DNA of 64,000 bases from Pontivivens ytuae (GTDB taxonomy: Bacteria; Pseudomonadota; Alphaproteobacteria; Rhodobacterales; Rhodobacteraceae), in assembly GCF_015679265.1 (NCBI RefSeq), contig NZ_CP064942.1, positions 1,210,001 to 1,274,000 of the forward strand. The letters run 5' to 3'. The notes beneath the pieces are model-generated. The model was not told where the DNA came from and ran no database searches. It saw only the letters and a list, made by a program, of their open reading frames with translations. Shown piece by piece: positions 34,255 to 43,418 of the stretch. A program made the position numbers and the translations under genes. Every line of letters starts with the position of its first letter. The first letter of the stretch is position 1.

Positions 34255-36645
34255 TCAGGCCGGGGCGCCGATGCCCGCTTCAGCGAGGACCAGCCCGATC
34301 TCCTCGTCGAGAAGCCGGCGCTCCGCCTCGCCCTTCACCGGCACGCGGCCGACCTCGAGGATCAGGGGCGCGGCCATCGGGGTGACATGCTCCACCCGCA
34401 CATGGTCAACGCGGCCCTGGACGCGGGCCAGCATCTCCTCCACCCGGTCGAAATCGACGAGGCCGCGCATCGCCTCGTCCCGCGTGACCTCCAGCATCAG
34501 GTGGTCGGGATCGTAGCGCAGCAGAGTGTCGTAGAGGATGTCGGTGGAGAAGGTCGCCTGCTTCCCGGTCTTGCGCTGCCCAGGCAGGTTCGGGCTGATC
34601 AGCCCCGCCACCCGCGCGGGGATCTTGAAGGTGCGCTTCATCATCATGTTGGAGGCGAACCAGGTGTCGAGGGCCTCGCGCAGGTCCTTTCCCTCGATCA
34701 GCGCACCGGGATCGTTGACCGGGTCGAGGCTCCAGATCAGCAGGCCGTAGTCGTTGGCGACGAAGCCCATGGGGCAGAGCCCCGCCTCCTCCATCCGCCG
34801 GGTCAGGATCACGCCGAGGGTCTGGTGCGCGTTGCGCCCGGCGAAGGCGTACCAGGTGGAAAACCACTTCGGCCCGCGCGGAAAGGTCTCCACCAGCAGG
34901 CGGTCGGCCTGGGGCATGCGGCTGACCTCGGTCTGAAGGTTCAGCCATTCGGCGGTGTGGTGCGGCAGGACGCGCCAGCGTTCGCGGTCGTTGAGGAACT
35001 CCACCACCCGGTGCGCGAGCTTGGTGGACATGGCGAGTTTCGTGCCGCCGAAGGTCGCAATCATCGGGTCCTTGCCAGGCGACTTCGTGACCTGCACCGT
35101 CATCTCCCGCATGCCCTCGTAGCGGACGACCTGCCCGCCGATCAGGAACGTATCGCCGGGGGAGAGGGTGGCGGCGAACCCCTCTTCGATCTCGCCCAGC
35201 GGCTTGCCGCCGCGGAAGGAGACCTTGAGGTTGTTCCAGTCGATGATGGTGCCGATGTTCAGCCGCAGGTCGCGGGTGATGCGCGGATCGCGGAGCTGCC
35301 AGAGCCCGCCCCGCTCCACCAGCCGCTGATAGCGATCATAGGCGCGCAGCGCGTAGCCCCCCGTCGCACAGTAATCGAGGCAGCGGTCGAAGGCGGCGCG
35401 GGTGAGCCCCCGATAGGGCCCCGCGCGCTTCACCTCCCTGTAGAGCGCGGTGGCGTCGAACGGGGCGGAGCACGCGGTCAACAGGATGTGCTGGCAGAGC
35501 ACGTCGAGCGGTCCGTCGGGGCGCGGATCGCCGTCGAGGTCGCGCTCCTCCACCGCCTCCAAGGCCACTTGGCATTCGATGATCTCGAACTGGTTGGCGG
35601 GGACGAGCAGCGCCTTGGACGGTGCGTTGTAGCGGTGGTTCGCGCGCCCGATCCGCTGAACAAGCCGCTTCACGTTCTTCGGCGCACCCACCTGTATCAC
35701 GAGGTCCACGTCGCCCCAATCGATGCCGAGATCGAGGGAGCCGGTGGCCACGACCGCGCGCAGCGTACCGTTCGCCATCGCCGCCTCCACCCCCTGCCGC
35801 TGCTCGCGGGAGAGGGAGCCGTGGTGGAGGCCAATCGGCAGGTTCTCGTGGTTCTGCGCCCAGAGCTCCTGGAAGAAGAGTTCGGACTGCGCGCGGGTGT
35901 TGATGAAGATGATGGTGGTGGTGTGCCGGCGCACCATCTCCATCACGTCGCGCGCGGCGTGGCGGCCGCCCTGTCCGTACCAGGGGGCGGGCAGCTCGGC
36001 CTGGAGCATCCGGATATCCGGATCCGGGCCGGGATCGGCGAGGAGGATGCGCGTCTCGGGGCCGAGGAAGCGGGCAAGCGCGGGCGGATCCTCCACCGTC
36101 GCGCTCAGCCCGGCGCGGCGCATGTCGGGTGCCAGTGTCGCGAGCCGTTCGAGGCAGAGGGTAAGCTGGTCGCCCCGCTTGCTCTCGGCGAGCGCATGGA
36201 TCTCGTCCACGATCACCCGGCGCAGACCGCCGAAGATCTTCGGCGCTTCGGGGTAGGAGAGAAGCAGCGACAGGCTCTCCGGCGTCGTCAGCAGGATGTC
36301 GGGCGGATCGACGCGCTGGCGCTGGCGCTGGGACTGCTTGGTGTCGCCGGTCCGGTCCTCGATGCGGATGTCGAGGCCCATCTCGTCCACCGGGCGCTGC
36401 AGGTTGCGGCGAATGTCGGCGGCCAGCGCCTTCAACGGCGAGACGTAGAGGGTGTGCATCCCCTCGTGAGGCCCCTGGCTCAGCTCCACCAGCGAAGGCA
36501 GGAAGCCCGCCAGCGTCTTGCCGCCCCCCGTCGGCGCGATCAGCAGCATGGCGGGGTCCGTCGCCTCCAGCAGCGCGAGCTGGTGCGGATGGGGCTGCCA
36601 GCCCTGCCCGGCGAACCAGTCGGTGAATAGCTTGGGCAACTCCAT
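34255..36645 (-). CDS. Lhr-type DEXH helicase (ligase-associated DNA damage response family)
   Basis: The 796-residue SF2 helicase shows Walker A APTGGGKTLAG, DEIH box VIVDEIHAL, SATV, and motif VI QRIGRANHRYN, followed by the winged-helix and DUF4175-like C-terminal regions of Lhr proteins. Its length fits the ligase-associated DEXH helicases, which usually sit with an ATP-dependent ligase, an exonuclease and a phosphoesterase; none of those is next to it here. It follows the dehydrogenase gene by nine bases and so may be the last gene of the long minus-strand unit that begins with the Tad genes. Confidence 0.9.
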   Translation of the reverse strand: MELPKLFTDWFAGQGWQPHPHQLALLEATDPAMLLIAPTGGGKTLAGFLPSLVELSQGPHEGMHTLYVSPLKALAADIRRNLQRPVDEMGLDIRIEDRTGDTKQSQRQRQRVDPPDILLTTPESLSLLLSYPEAPKIFGGLRRVIVDEIHALAESKRGDQLTLCLERLATLAPDMRRAGLSATVEDPPALARFLGPETRILLADPGPDPDIRMLQAELPAPWYGQGGRHAARDVMEMVRRHTTTIIFINTRAQSELFFQELWAQNHENLPIGLHHGSLSREQRQGVEAAMANGTLRAVVATGSLDLGIDWGDVDLVIQVGAPKNVKRLVQRIGRANHRYNAPSKALLVPANQFEIIECQVALEAVEERDLDGDPRPDGPLDVLCQHILLTACSAPFDATALYREVKRAGPYRGLTRAAFDRCLDYCATGGYALRAYDRYQRLVERGGLWQLRDPRITRDLRLNIGTIIDWNNLKVSFRGGKPLGEIEEGFAATLSPGDTFLIGGQVVRYEGMREMTVQVTKSPGKDPMIATFGGTKLAMSTKLAHRVVEFLNDRERWRVLPHHTAEWLNLQTEVSRMPQADRLLVETFPRGPKWFSTWYAFAGRNAHQTLGVILTRRMEEAGLCPMGFVANDYGLLIWSLDPVNDPGALIEGKDLREALDTWFASNMMMKRTFKIPARVAGLISPNLPGQRKTGKQATFSTDILYDTLLRYDPDHLMLEVTRDEAMRGLVDFDRVEEMLARVQGRVDHVRVEHVTPMAAPLILEVGRVPVKGEAERRLLDEEIGLVLAEAGIGAPA

Positions 36646-36654
36646 GGGGTGGAG

Positions 36655-37431
36655 TTAATCCAGAGGCTCCAGATTGCGAAGGGTGCGGATCAGCGCATCG
36701 GCGAGCGCGGTGTCGGCGTCCTCCGGGGCGGCGTCGAGGGCGGCGGCCACGTCCTTCGCGAGGATGCCGATGGTGTTGTCGGCGGCGTGACCGTCGCGGG
36801 CGAACTCGATGGTGTCGAAGTTGGAGCCGAACCAGGTCTGGCCGGAGCTGTCATGCATCAGCTTCAGCAGGGCGTCGCGGTCGAGCCCGTTCGCCGCGGC
36901 CCAGGCAAGCGCGGTGCGGGTCGCGGCGGTGGAACTTGCCGCGACAAGGTTGTTGCAGACCTTCGCCGTCATCGCCGCCCCGAACGGCCCCATACGGTGA
37001 AAGCGCGTGCCCATGGCGGCGAAGAGCGGGTGCAGCCGGTCGAGATCGGCCGGATGGCCGCCCAACATGAACGTGAGCCGCTTCTCCTGCGCCGCGATGG
37101 CGGCACCCGACATCGGCGCGTCGATCAGGCGGACATGCGCGGGCACGCTGCCCCGCAGCGCGCGTGTATAGGCGGGCGAGAGGGTGGAGCAGATGACGAG
37201 GTCGGTGAGATGCGGCAGGCGCGCGATGCGCTGATCCTCGAAGAGGAGCGCGTCGGTCTCCGCCGCGTCGCGGACCACGGTGAAGATCACCTCACGGTCG
37301 CTCAGGTCCGCGGTCATGAAGGGATAGAGTTTCGGGACGACGTCGAAGCCCGCTACATCGAACCCGGCCTCGTGCAACGCGGCCGCCATCGGGCCGCCCA
37401 TGCGGCCGCAACCCGCGACGGCGACCTTCAC
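36655..37431 (-). CDS. 3-hydroxyisobutyrate dehydrogenase-like (beta-hydroxyacid dehydrogenase) protein
   Basis: A 258-residue member of the beta-hydroxyacid dehydrogenase family: NAD-binding VAGCGRMGGPMA, substrate loop DAPMSGAAIAAQ and catalytic lysine in TAKVCNNLVAAS. It is some 30 residues shorter than typical MmsB. The GTG at 37431 overlaps the crotonase TGA (GTGA), which fixes the start. Beside an enoyl-CoA hydratase-like gene this suggests valine or hydroxyacid breakdown; the real substrate is not known. Confidence 0.87.
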   Translation of the reverse strand: MKVAVAGCGRMGGPMAAALHEAGFDVAGFDVVPKLYPFMTADLSDREVIFTVVRDAAETDALLFEDQRIARLPHLTDLVICSTLSPAYTRALRGSVPAHVRLIDAPMSGAAIAAQEKRLTFMLGGHPADLDRLHPLFAAMGTRFHRMGPFGAAMTAKVCNNLVAASSTAATRTALAWAAANGLDRDALLKLMHDSSGQTWFGSNFDTIEFARDGHAADNTIGILAKDVAAALDAAPEDADTALADALIRTLRNLEPLD

Positions 37432-38210
37432 TCGAAGACCGGGTCGCGCTTCTGCATGTTGGCCATGGCCTGCTCCATCTGATGGGGCTGGCCGATGAGG
37501 CTCGCCTGAAGCCGCGACTCGGCGAGCAGCACCTCCTCGGGCCCATCCGTTTCCGCGATCGCGGCCAGCGCCTTGGCGGCGCGGATGGCGCTCGGAGACT
37601 TGCTCGCGATCTCCACCGCGAGGTCCTGCGCGCGGGCCAGCGGCTCGTCCGCCACCTCGGTCACGAGGCCCCAGCCCACGGCGTGCTGTGCGTCGAAGAT
37701 TTCGGCCGTGTAGATCAGGCGGCGCATGATGTCGGCGGGCATGAGCTTGGGCAGAAGGACCATGCCGCCCATGTCGGGGACAAGGCCCCATTTCATCTCC
37801 ATCACGCTCATCTGCGTGGTGGGGTGCGCGATGCGGATATCGGCGCCGAGCGCGATCTGCAGCCCGCCGCCGAAGCACGTGCCGTGCAGCGAGGCGATCA
37901 CCGGCATCGGCAGTTCGTGCCAGATCATCGAGACCCGCTGCCAGAGGTTCGAGCGACCATGGGTCCGCTCGTTGATCGAGGAGGGATCGGCCATCAGGCC
38001 CTGGAAGCTCGCCACGTCGAGCCCGGCGCAAAACGCCCGGCCCGCGCCCGACAAGACCACGGCGCGCACGTCGTCGCGGTTGACCTCTTCACCGGCCGCG
38101 ACGATCGCCTCCAGCATCGCGGGATCGAGCGCGTTCATCTTGTCCGCCCGGCTCAGCGTCACATGGGCGACCCGATCGGCGATCTCGACGGTGACGCGGT
38201 CAGTGGTCAT
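37428..38210 (-). CDS. Enoyl-CoA hydratase/isomerase (crotonase) family protein
   Basis: The 260-residue crotonase has AGRAFCAGLDVASF, the oxyanion-hole segment GTCFGGGLQIALGADIRIA, and MEMKWGLVPDMGG, where the glutamate matches the first catalytic acid of hydratases. The second acid position reads MRRL, so the reaction may be isomerisation or something else. Its ATG overlaps the stop of the AAA ATPase gene (ATGA), tying it to the Tad transcript. Confidence 0.88.
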   Translation of the reverse strand: MTTDRVTVEIADRVAHVTLSRADKMNALDPAMLEAIVAAGEEVNRDDVRAVVLSGAGRAFCAGLDVASFQGLMADPSSINERTHGRSNLWQRVSMIWHELPMPVIASLHGTCFGGGLQIALGADIRIAHPTTQMSVMEMKWGLVPDMGGMVLLPKLMPADIMRRLIYTAEIFDAQHAVGWGLVTEVADEPLARAQDLAVEIASKSPSAIRAAKALAAIAETDGPEEVLLAESRLQASLIGQPHQMEQAMANMQKRDPVFE

Positions 38211-39529
38211 CCCGTGCCCTTCGCGGCGCTGTCATCCGCATCGACGTAGAGGTTCGACCAGGCCCGTTCGACCAGCGGGACACTCATCTGCCGCTCGATC
38301 CCCTCGTAGTCGCAGATGGAGGTCATCTGGCTCATCAGGAAGGGCGCGTGATAGGCGGCGAACGGGCCGTTCGGCGTCGGGTAGAGGTTGTTGAGCAGGT
38401 GGGCGATCACCTCCTCCTTCGGCTCGATCCCGAACTTGCGGGAGATCAGCACGAACATCTTGAGGAAGTCCGACTGGTTCGGGCGGTCGATCTTGATCTT
38501 GTAGTAGATCCGCCGCAGCGCCGCGCCGTCGAAGAGCTCGGTCGGCTGGAAGTTGGTGGAGAAGATCACGAGCGTGTCGAAGGGCACAGTGAACTTCTGC
38601 CCCGACTGGAGGCTGAGGAGGTCGTAGCGCTGTTCGATCGGAACGATCCAGCGGTTCATGAGCGCCTGCGCACTCTCCCGCTGGCGCCCGAGGTCGTCTA
38701 CGATGAAGACGCCGCCGGTCGCCTTGAGCTGCAACGGCGCCTGGTAGGTCCGGCTTGTCGGGTTGTAGCCGAGGTCGAGCATGTCCAGCGTGAGCTCACC
38801 GCCCGTGATCACCGACGGACGGCGGCAGAGCACGTAGCGCGGATCGTAAGGCGGACGCGCGCGCAGGCCGGACGGATCGTGATCCGCCGTCTCCACGACC
38901 TGATGCACGATCGGATCGAAGAGGCCGATGGTCTGACCGAAGGCCACCAGCGTGCGCGGGATGAAGACCGCATCGCCGAGCGCGTCGCGGATCGCCTCGG
39001 ACAGCACCGATTTGCCGTTGCCCGGCGGGCCGTAGAACAGGATCGACCGGCCGGAGTTCACCGCGGGACCGAGCTTGGCCAGCAGCCCCTCGGGCATCAC
39101 GAGGTGGCTGGACGCATCCTCCAGCTTCTCGCGCCGGATCGCGACCTCGCCGATCGATTGCTGGCGGCTCTGCGCCTCGAACATCTCCAGCGGGACGGGG
39201 AAGGTGCCGTAATACTCCGACTGCGCGAGTGCATCGAGCGCGCGCGCCCGGCCGCTGTCGGTGAGCTGGTAGCGCAGTTCCGCGGCGGTCGAAGCCCCGC
39301 GGTTGCCCAGCGTCTCGATCAGGTTCTCAGTCCGGCAGATGTCGATCAACGTCTCGACGATCGGCGGCACGACGGAGCACGCCTTCGCCATCTCCGTCGG
39401 CGTCTGCAGGCTCATCCGGAAGATCGTCTTGATGAGCAGGTCGCGCGCGAAGGTGGTATCGAGACCGGTCTCGCTGAGCTGCATCGGCGGGGCGGGCTGC
39501 CGCGCGGGCGGCGGGATCATCGCGTTCAT
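38207..39529 (-). CDS. Tad-associated AAA ATPase
   Basis: The 440-residue protein has an N-terminal helical region with a winged-helix look (residues 20-110) and an AAA+ core with Walker A FYGPPGNGKSVL, Walker B GVFIVDDLGRQ, sensor IIFSTNFQP-like VIFSTNFQPTEL and an arginine region LRRIYYKIKIDRP. It is encoded directly after the prepilin peptidase in the Tad locus. This ATPase accompanies Tad genes in Rhodobacterales, but its role in pilus assembly is not established. The ATG at 39529 or 39520 may be used. Confidence 0.85.
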   Translation of the reverse strand: MNAMIPPPARQPAPPMQLSETGLDTTFARDLLIKTIFRMSLQTPTEMAKACSVVPPIVETLIDICRTENLIETLGNRGASTAAELRYQLTDSGRARALDALAQSEYYGTFPVPLEMFEAQSRQQSIGEVAIRREKLEDASSHLVMPEGLLAKLGPAVNSGRSILFYGPPGNGKSVLSEAIRDALGDAVFIPRTLVAFGQTIGLFDPIVHQVVETADHDPSGLRARPPYDPRYVLCRRPSVITGGELTLDMLDLGYNPTSRTYQAPLQLKATGGVFIVDDLGRQRESAQALMNRWIVPIEQRYDLLSLQSGQKFTVPFDTLVIFSTNFQPTELFDGAALRRIYYKIKIDRPNQSDFLKMFVLISRKFGIEPKEEVIAHLLNNLYPTPNGPFAAYHAPFLMSQMTSICDYEGIERQMSVPLVERAWSNLYVDADDSAAKGTG

Positions 39530-39533
39530 GACA

Positions 39534-40019
39534 TCACCCCGCGAGCGCGACGAGCGTCAGGTAGTAGAGGATCGCCCCCGACAGCGCCATGCCGTAGGAG
39601 AAGGTCGGCTGGTCCCAGCTCACCCAGTCGGGCGCCGCCGCGCGAGCCGCTGGAATGCGCCCGAACATGCGGTGGGTCAGAAGGCCCGCAAGCGCCAGCA
39701 CGCCGAGGATCCGCATGAAGAGGGTGATGTCCAGCGGGGCGACGAAGAGCACGATGACGGTCGCGTATTTCACGTCCCCTGCCCCCATCTGCCGGATCAT
39801 GTAGAGCATCAGCCCGATAGCGAAGACCACGGCGGAGCTCACCACGCGCCACAGGATCTCCTCCCCCGTCAGCAGGAAGGGTGCGGACACGGCGAAGAGG
39901 CCGAGCAGCACCAGCGACAGCTTGTTGGAGATCTTCATCTCGCGCAGGTCCTGCCAGATGACGATCACGGCCGGGATTGCGACGAGCATCAGGAAGATGG
40001 TGGCGGTCTCGGACGTCAT
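39534..40019 (-). CDS. cpaA: Flp prepilin peptidase CpaA/TadV
   Basis: A 161-residue A24-type membrane aspartyl peptidase. The two catalytic aspartates are in WQDLREMKISN and the GxGD motif GAGDVKYA. It cleaves the Flp pilins and TadE-like pseudopilins. The ATG at 40019 starts one base after the TPR gene stop. It lacks the methyltransferase domain of PilD, as normal for CpaA. Confidence 0.92.
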   Translation of the reverse strand: MTSETATIFLMLVAIPAVIVIWQDLREMKISNKLSLVLLGLFAVSAPFLLTGEEILWRVVSSAVVFAIGLMLYMIRQMGAGDVKYATVIVLFVAPLDITLFMRILGVLALAGLLTHRMFGRIPAARAAAPDWVSWDQPTFSYGMALSGAILYYLTLVALAG

Positions 40020-40020
40020 G

Positions 40021-40869
40021 TCAGCGCTCCACGACGGACTGCAGCGCCGCCAGCTTGTCCGCCGCCGCTTCGAAGTAGCGCGGATGGGTTTCGACGGCCT
40101 GCTCCAGCAGGCCGCGCGCGATGTCGGTTTCATCCTGGCGGAGGGCGACGAGCGCGAGGTTGTGGTAGATCTGCGCCTTCTCCTCCTCCGTCATCGAGAT
40201 GACGGGGAGCGCATAGTTGCCCTGCAGGCCGCGCGCGATGGCAAGGTTGTTCTTCGGCTCGAAGGCGCGCACGTCGAAGCGGACGGCCTCGGTAAAGTGC
40301 CGCTCGGCGCCTTCCAGATCACCGCGGGACATCTTGGAGACGCCCCAGTTGTTCAGGATCTGCGTGGGCTGCGAGGTGAGCCCGCGGGCCGCGGCATAGT
40401 AGCGATCAGCGTCGTCCCAGTTGCCGTAGTTGTCCGACAGGAGGGCGTTGAGCAGGTTCCAGCGGTAGTTGTCCCGCGCCTCGGGCACTAGGGAGAGCTG
40501 CGCCTCGGTCCGGTCCCACTCGCCCAGCCGCAGCAGCGCCTGCGCGTAGGACAGCCGGTCGACGGGTTCGAGCTTGCCTTCCTCGTCCAGCTCCTCGAAC
40601 GCGATGGCGGCCTCGTCGTTGCGGTTGGCCCGCGCGAGGCTCACGGCATAGCCGCGCTGGAAATCGACGCGGTCCGGTTCGTCGACCAGGGACGCGCGGA
40701 AGAACTCGACCGCGGCATCGGGGTCGGCGCTCGTCAGCATCACGTCGGTCAGGTTGGCCGCATCGATGACGTTGACGGGCTGCAGCGCGTCCTCGTCCAA
40801 CTTGCGATCACACGCCGCCAATGCGGCAACCGCCGCCGTCGCCAGGACGGCTTGCTTCACTCGGATCAT
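40021..40869 (-). CDS. tadD: TPR-repeat lipoprotein, TadD-like
   Basis: The 282-residue protein has a lipoprotein signal with cysteine in AALAAC and several tetratricopeptide repeats (for example ILNNWGVSKMSRGDLEGAERHF). TadD acts as the pilotin or assembly factor for the Tad secretin. Its ATG overlaps the stop of a second TPR lipoprotein gene (ATGA). Two such genes in a row is the notable point. Confidence 0.88.
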   Translation of the reverse strand: MIRVKQAVLATAAVAALAACDRKLDEDALQPVNVIDAANLTDVMLTSADPDAAVEFFRASLVDEPDRVDFQRGYAVSLARANRNDEAAIAFEELDEEGKLEPVDRLSYAQALLRLGEWDRTEAQLSLVPEARDNYRWNLLNALLSDNYGNWDDADRYYAAARGLTSQPTQILNNWGVSKMSRGDLEGAERHFTEAVRFDVRAFEPKNNLAIARGLQGNYALPVISMTEEEKAQIYHNLALVALRQDETDIARGLLEQAVETHPRYFEAAADKLAALQSVVER

Positions 40870-41474
40870 TCGACTGCTCCCGGTTCTTCGACCGCCTCGC
40901 TTAGAAAATACCTGCCGGACCCGCGTCGCACCAGTTCAAAGTCCTCCGCGGTGATGGCGTCTGTGTCCGCAAAGTCACCTTCGAGCTCGCCGAGCCGCGC
41001 GAGGTTCGCCCGCACCACGTCGTCCTGTCCGCTGGCGAGCGCGAAGGCCGTCTCCAGCGCATTCCGGGCCGCGGGAAACTCGCCGAGGCTCATCTGCACC
41101 ACACCGAGGTTGTTCCACGCCACCGTGGAGCGCGGATCGGCGGAGATCGCGCGCTCCAGATGCCGGCGCGCGCGCCACAGCCGGCCGAGCCGCGCATTGG
41201 CCTGCCCCAGCCCCAGCTCGATCGCGCCGATATCGTCGGGATCGGCGTCGAGATAGGCGCGGGTGTAGGCGCGCAGCGCGAGGTCGAACTGCCCCCGCTC
41301 CATCAACAGGTCGCCGAAGGCGAGCGGGTCGTCGACCCCGTCCACATCGAAGGAGGTCGTGGGCGTGCCTTCGGGAAACGGGCGCAATTCGGGTGGCTCG
41401 CACCCGCTCACGAGCAGCGCCGTGAGCAGCGCCACTACGCGCAGATCAGCCACCGAGCGTGGTAATGATCTCAT
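40866..41474 (-). CDS. Second TPR-repeat lipoprotein of the Tad locus
   Basis: A 202-residue lipoprotein with lipobox LLVSGC and TPR repeats (VAWNNLGVVQMSLGEFPAARNALE). It is paralogous in plan to the TadD-like protein after it. Start either ATG 41474, overlapping tadC by 29 bases, or GTG 41453, overlapping by eight; the latter gives a more compact signal peptide. Confidence 0.85.
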   Translation of the reverse strand: MRSLPRSVADLRVVALLTALLVSGCEPPELRPFPEGTPTTSFDVDGVDDPLAFGDLLMERGQFDLALRAYTRAYLDADPDDIGAIELGLGQANARLGRLWRARRHLERAISADPRSTVAWNNLGVVQMSLGEFPAARNALETAFALASGQDDVVRANLARLGELEGDFADTDAITAEDFELVRRGSGRYFLSEAVEEPGAVE

Positions 41475-42453
41475 AGACCGACGGGCCCACGAGGATGATC
41501 AGGAGCGGCGGAACGGTGAACAGCATCGTGCCGAGCGTCAGCTTGGTCGGCAGGACGTTCGCCTTCTCCTCCGCGCGCATGACGCGCTTGTCGCGCATTT
41601 CAGAGCCGTAGACCCGCAGTGCGGATGCGATCGACGTACCGAAACTCGCGGACTGAATGAGCACCGTCACGAAGCTCGAGACATCGGATACGCCGCAGCG
41701 CTCCGCCATGTCGCGCAGCACGGTGACGCGGTCCTTACCGGCGCGGATCTCATTGGCGACGATCTCGAACTCCTCGGCCAGGGTCGGGTAGCCGACCCGG
41801 ATCTCGGTCGCCACGCGCAGGATCGCCTGGTCGAGCGACTGGCCCGCCTCGACGCAGACCAGCATGAGGTCGAGCGCGTCGGGGAAACCCTGCGTGATCT
41901 CCTCCTGCCGCTCCTGCAGGCGACGGGTCACCCAGTAGTTGGGGCCCATGTAGCCGATCAGACCCGGAACGACGACATAGAGCGCCATCTTCATCGGGTC
42001 GTTCGCTTCACCCTTGGTGATCAGGTAGAATATCAGACCTGCGCCCAGCAGACCGACACCGAGAGCCACGCGCAGGAAATAGAAGCTGGAGACGGCGGAG
42101 CGCGACCGGTAGCCCGCCCGCGTCAGCTTCAGCCGGATCGCGGAGAATTCCTTCTGATCCTGCGGCTCCAGGTAGGGGGCGAGTGCGGCGAGGCCGGACT
42201 GCCCCTCGTGCCGGAGCTTCAGGCCATTGGACTGGGGCACCTTCTCCACCGGCGCGTTCGGCGTCGGGGCGCCGCCGCCGTCCAGAACGAGCTTGTCGAT
42301 CGGGTCGGCCGGACGGCGCAGGGCGAAGGGTGCCGCAAGCGCCAGCAGCAGGAAGACGAAGGCCACGGCGGCGTAGAGCGGGCCGAGCGGACCGAAGGCG
42401 GCTTCCAGAAAGCTGTAGATCGTGTCGAGACTGGTGGTAAGCGAGTCGAGCAT
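41446..42453 (-). CDS. tadC: Tad pilus inner-membrane platform protein TadC
   Basis: A 335-residue type II secretion F-domain protein. Hydrophobic N-terminal segment, then the T2SF domain with FPDALDLMLVCVEAGQSLDQAI and ASALRVYGSEMRDKRVMRAEE, and a final membrane helix. With TadB it forms the platform that couples the TadA motor to pilin polymerisation. It is two bases from tadB. Confidence 0.93.
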   Translation of the reverse strand: MLDSLTTSLDTIYSFLEAAFGPLGPLYAAVAFVFLLLALAAPFALRRPADPIDKLVLDGGGAPTPNAPVEKVPQSNGLKLRHEGQSGLAALAPYLEPQDQKEFSAIRLKLTRAGYRSRSAVSSFYFLRVALGVGLLGAGLIFYLITKGEANDPMKMALYVVVPGLIGYMGPNYWVTRRLQERQEEITQGFPDALDLMLVCVEAGQSLDQAILRVATEIRVGYPTLAEEFEIVANEIRAGKDRVTVLRDMAERCGVSDVSSFVTVLIQSASFGTSIASALRVYGSEMRDKRVMRAEEKANVLPTKLTLGTMLFTVPPLLIILVGPSVYEIITTLGG

Positions 42454-42455
42454 AA

Positions 42456-43418
42456 TCAGACCTTAATGTTCACCATGGCCCGCATGTACAGAACGTTGGC
42501 CACAAGGAAGACGCCAACCGCAATCATGGCCGGCGTGAACATCGACGTGTTGGCGACATCATCGTAGTAGTCCGGCTCGACGAGCTGGATGATGATGATC
42601 GCCATCACCGGGAACATCGACAGGAACCAGCCGGACCAGCGCGCCTCCGCCGTGATCGCCTTCACCCGGCGGAACAGCTTGAAGCGCGAGCGGATCACGG
42701 CCGCGAGGCCTGCGAGCACCTCGGCAAGGTTACCACCGGACTGCGACTGGATCGACACCGCGACGGCAAGGAAACGCAGATCCTGCACGTTGATCCGCTC
42801 GGACATGCGCTGAAGGCTCTCGTTGATGTCCATGCCGTAGGTCGCCTCGTCGGCGATGATGCCGAACTCGGTGCCCAGCGGGTCGGGCATCTCCTGCGCA
42901 ACGATGGCGATAGAGGAGGAGAACGGGTGGCCGACGCGCAGGGAGCGGACGATCAGTTCGACCGCGTCGGGCAACTGCTCCTCGAAGAGCTCCATCCGTT
43001 TCTTGGCCTTGTTGTTGAGCCACAGATAGACGGCGGAGTAGCCCATCAGCGCCGACAGGCCGATCCGCAGGATCAGCGCGGCGGAGGAGAACATGGTGAG
43101 CGCCACGAACACCATCACCGCCATGACGCCGATGACGATCATGATGCCGGTGGGCGTGAAGGCGATGTTGGCCTGGGCCGCCCGCTCGTAGAGCGGTGCC
43201 ATGACCGGGATGCCGGTGTTGCGCCGGTGCTGGTCGCGCTCGGCGCGCAGCGTCTCCAGCACGTCCTCGGGATCCTCGCCCTTCTCCAGAAGGTCGAGAC
43301 GCCGGTTCACCTTGCTGTCGAGGCGGACGGACTTCCCGAAGATGAGGAGGTAGAGACCTTCGACGCTCAGCAGAACGCCGACGAAGATCATTGCATAGAT
43401 AAGCGGTTCGAAACTCAT
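42456..43418 (-). CDS. tadB: Tad pilus inner-membrane platform protein TadB
   Basis: The 320-residue protein has an N-terminal membrane helix, a cytoplasmic loop, and a T2SF domain with LPDAVELIVRSLRVGHPFSSSI and SQSGGNLAEVLAGLA, ending in two membrane helices. The ATG at 43418 shares a base with the tadA stop (TAATG), so I prefer it to an upstream in-frame start. Confidence 0.93.
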   Translation of the reverse strand: MSFEPLIYAMIFVGVLLSVEGLYLLIFGKSVRLDSKVNRRLDLLEKGEDPEDVLETLRAERDQHRRNTGIPVMAPLYERAAQANIAFTPTGIMIVIGVMAVMVFVALTMFSSAALILRIGLSALMGYSAVYLWLNNKAKKRMELFEEQLPDAVELIVRSLRVGHPFSSSIAIVAQEMPDPLGTEFGIIADEATYGMDINESLQRMSERINVQDLRFLAVAVSIQSQSGGNLAEVLAGLAAVIRSRFKLFRRVKAITAEARWSGWFLSMFPVMAIIIIQLVEPDYYDDVANTSMFTPAMIAVGVFLVANVLYMRAMVNIKV

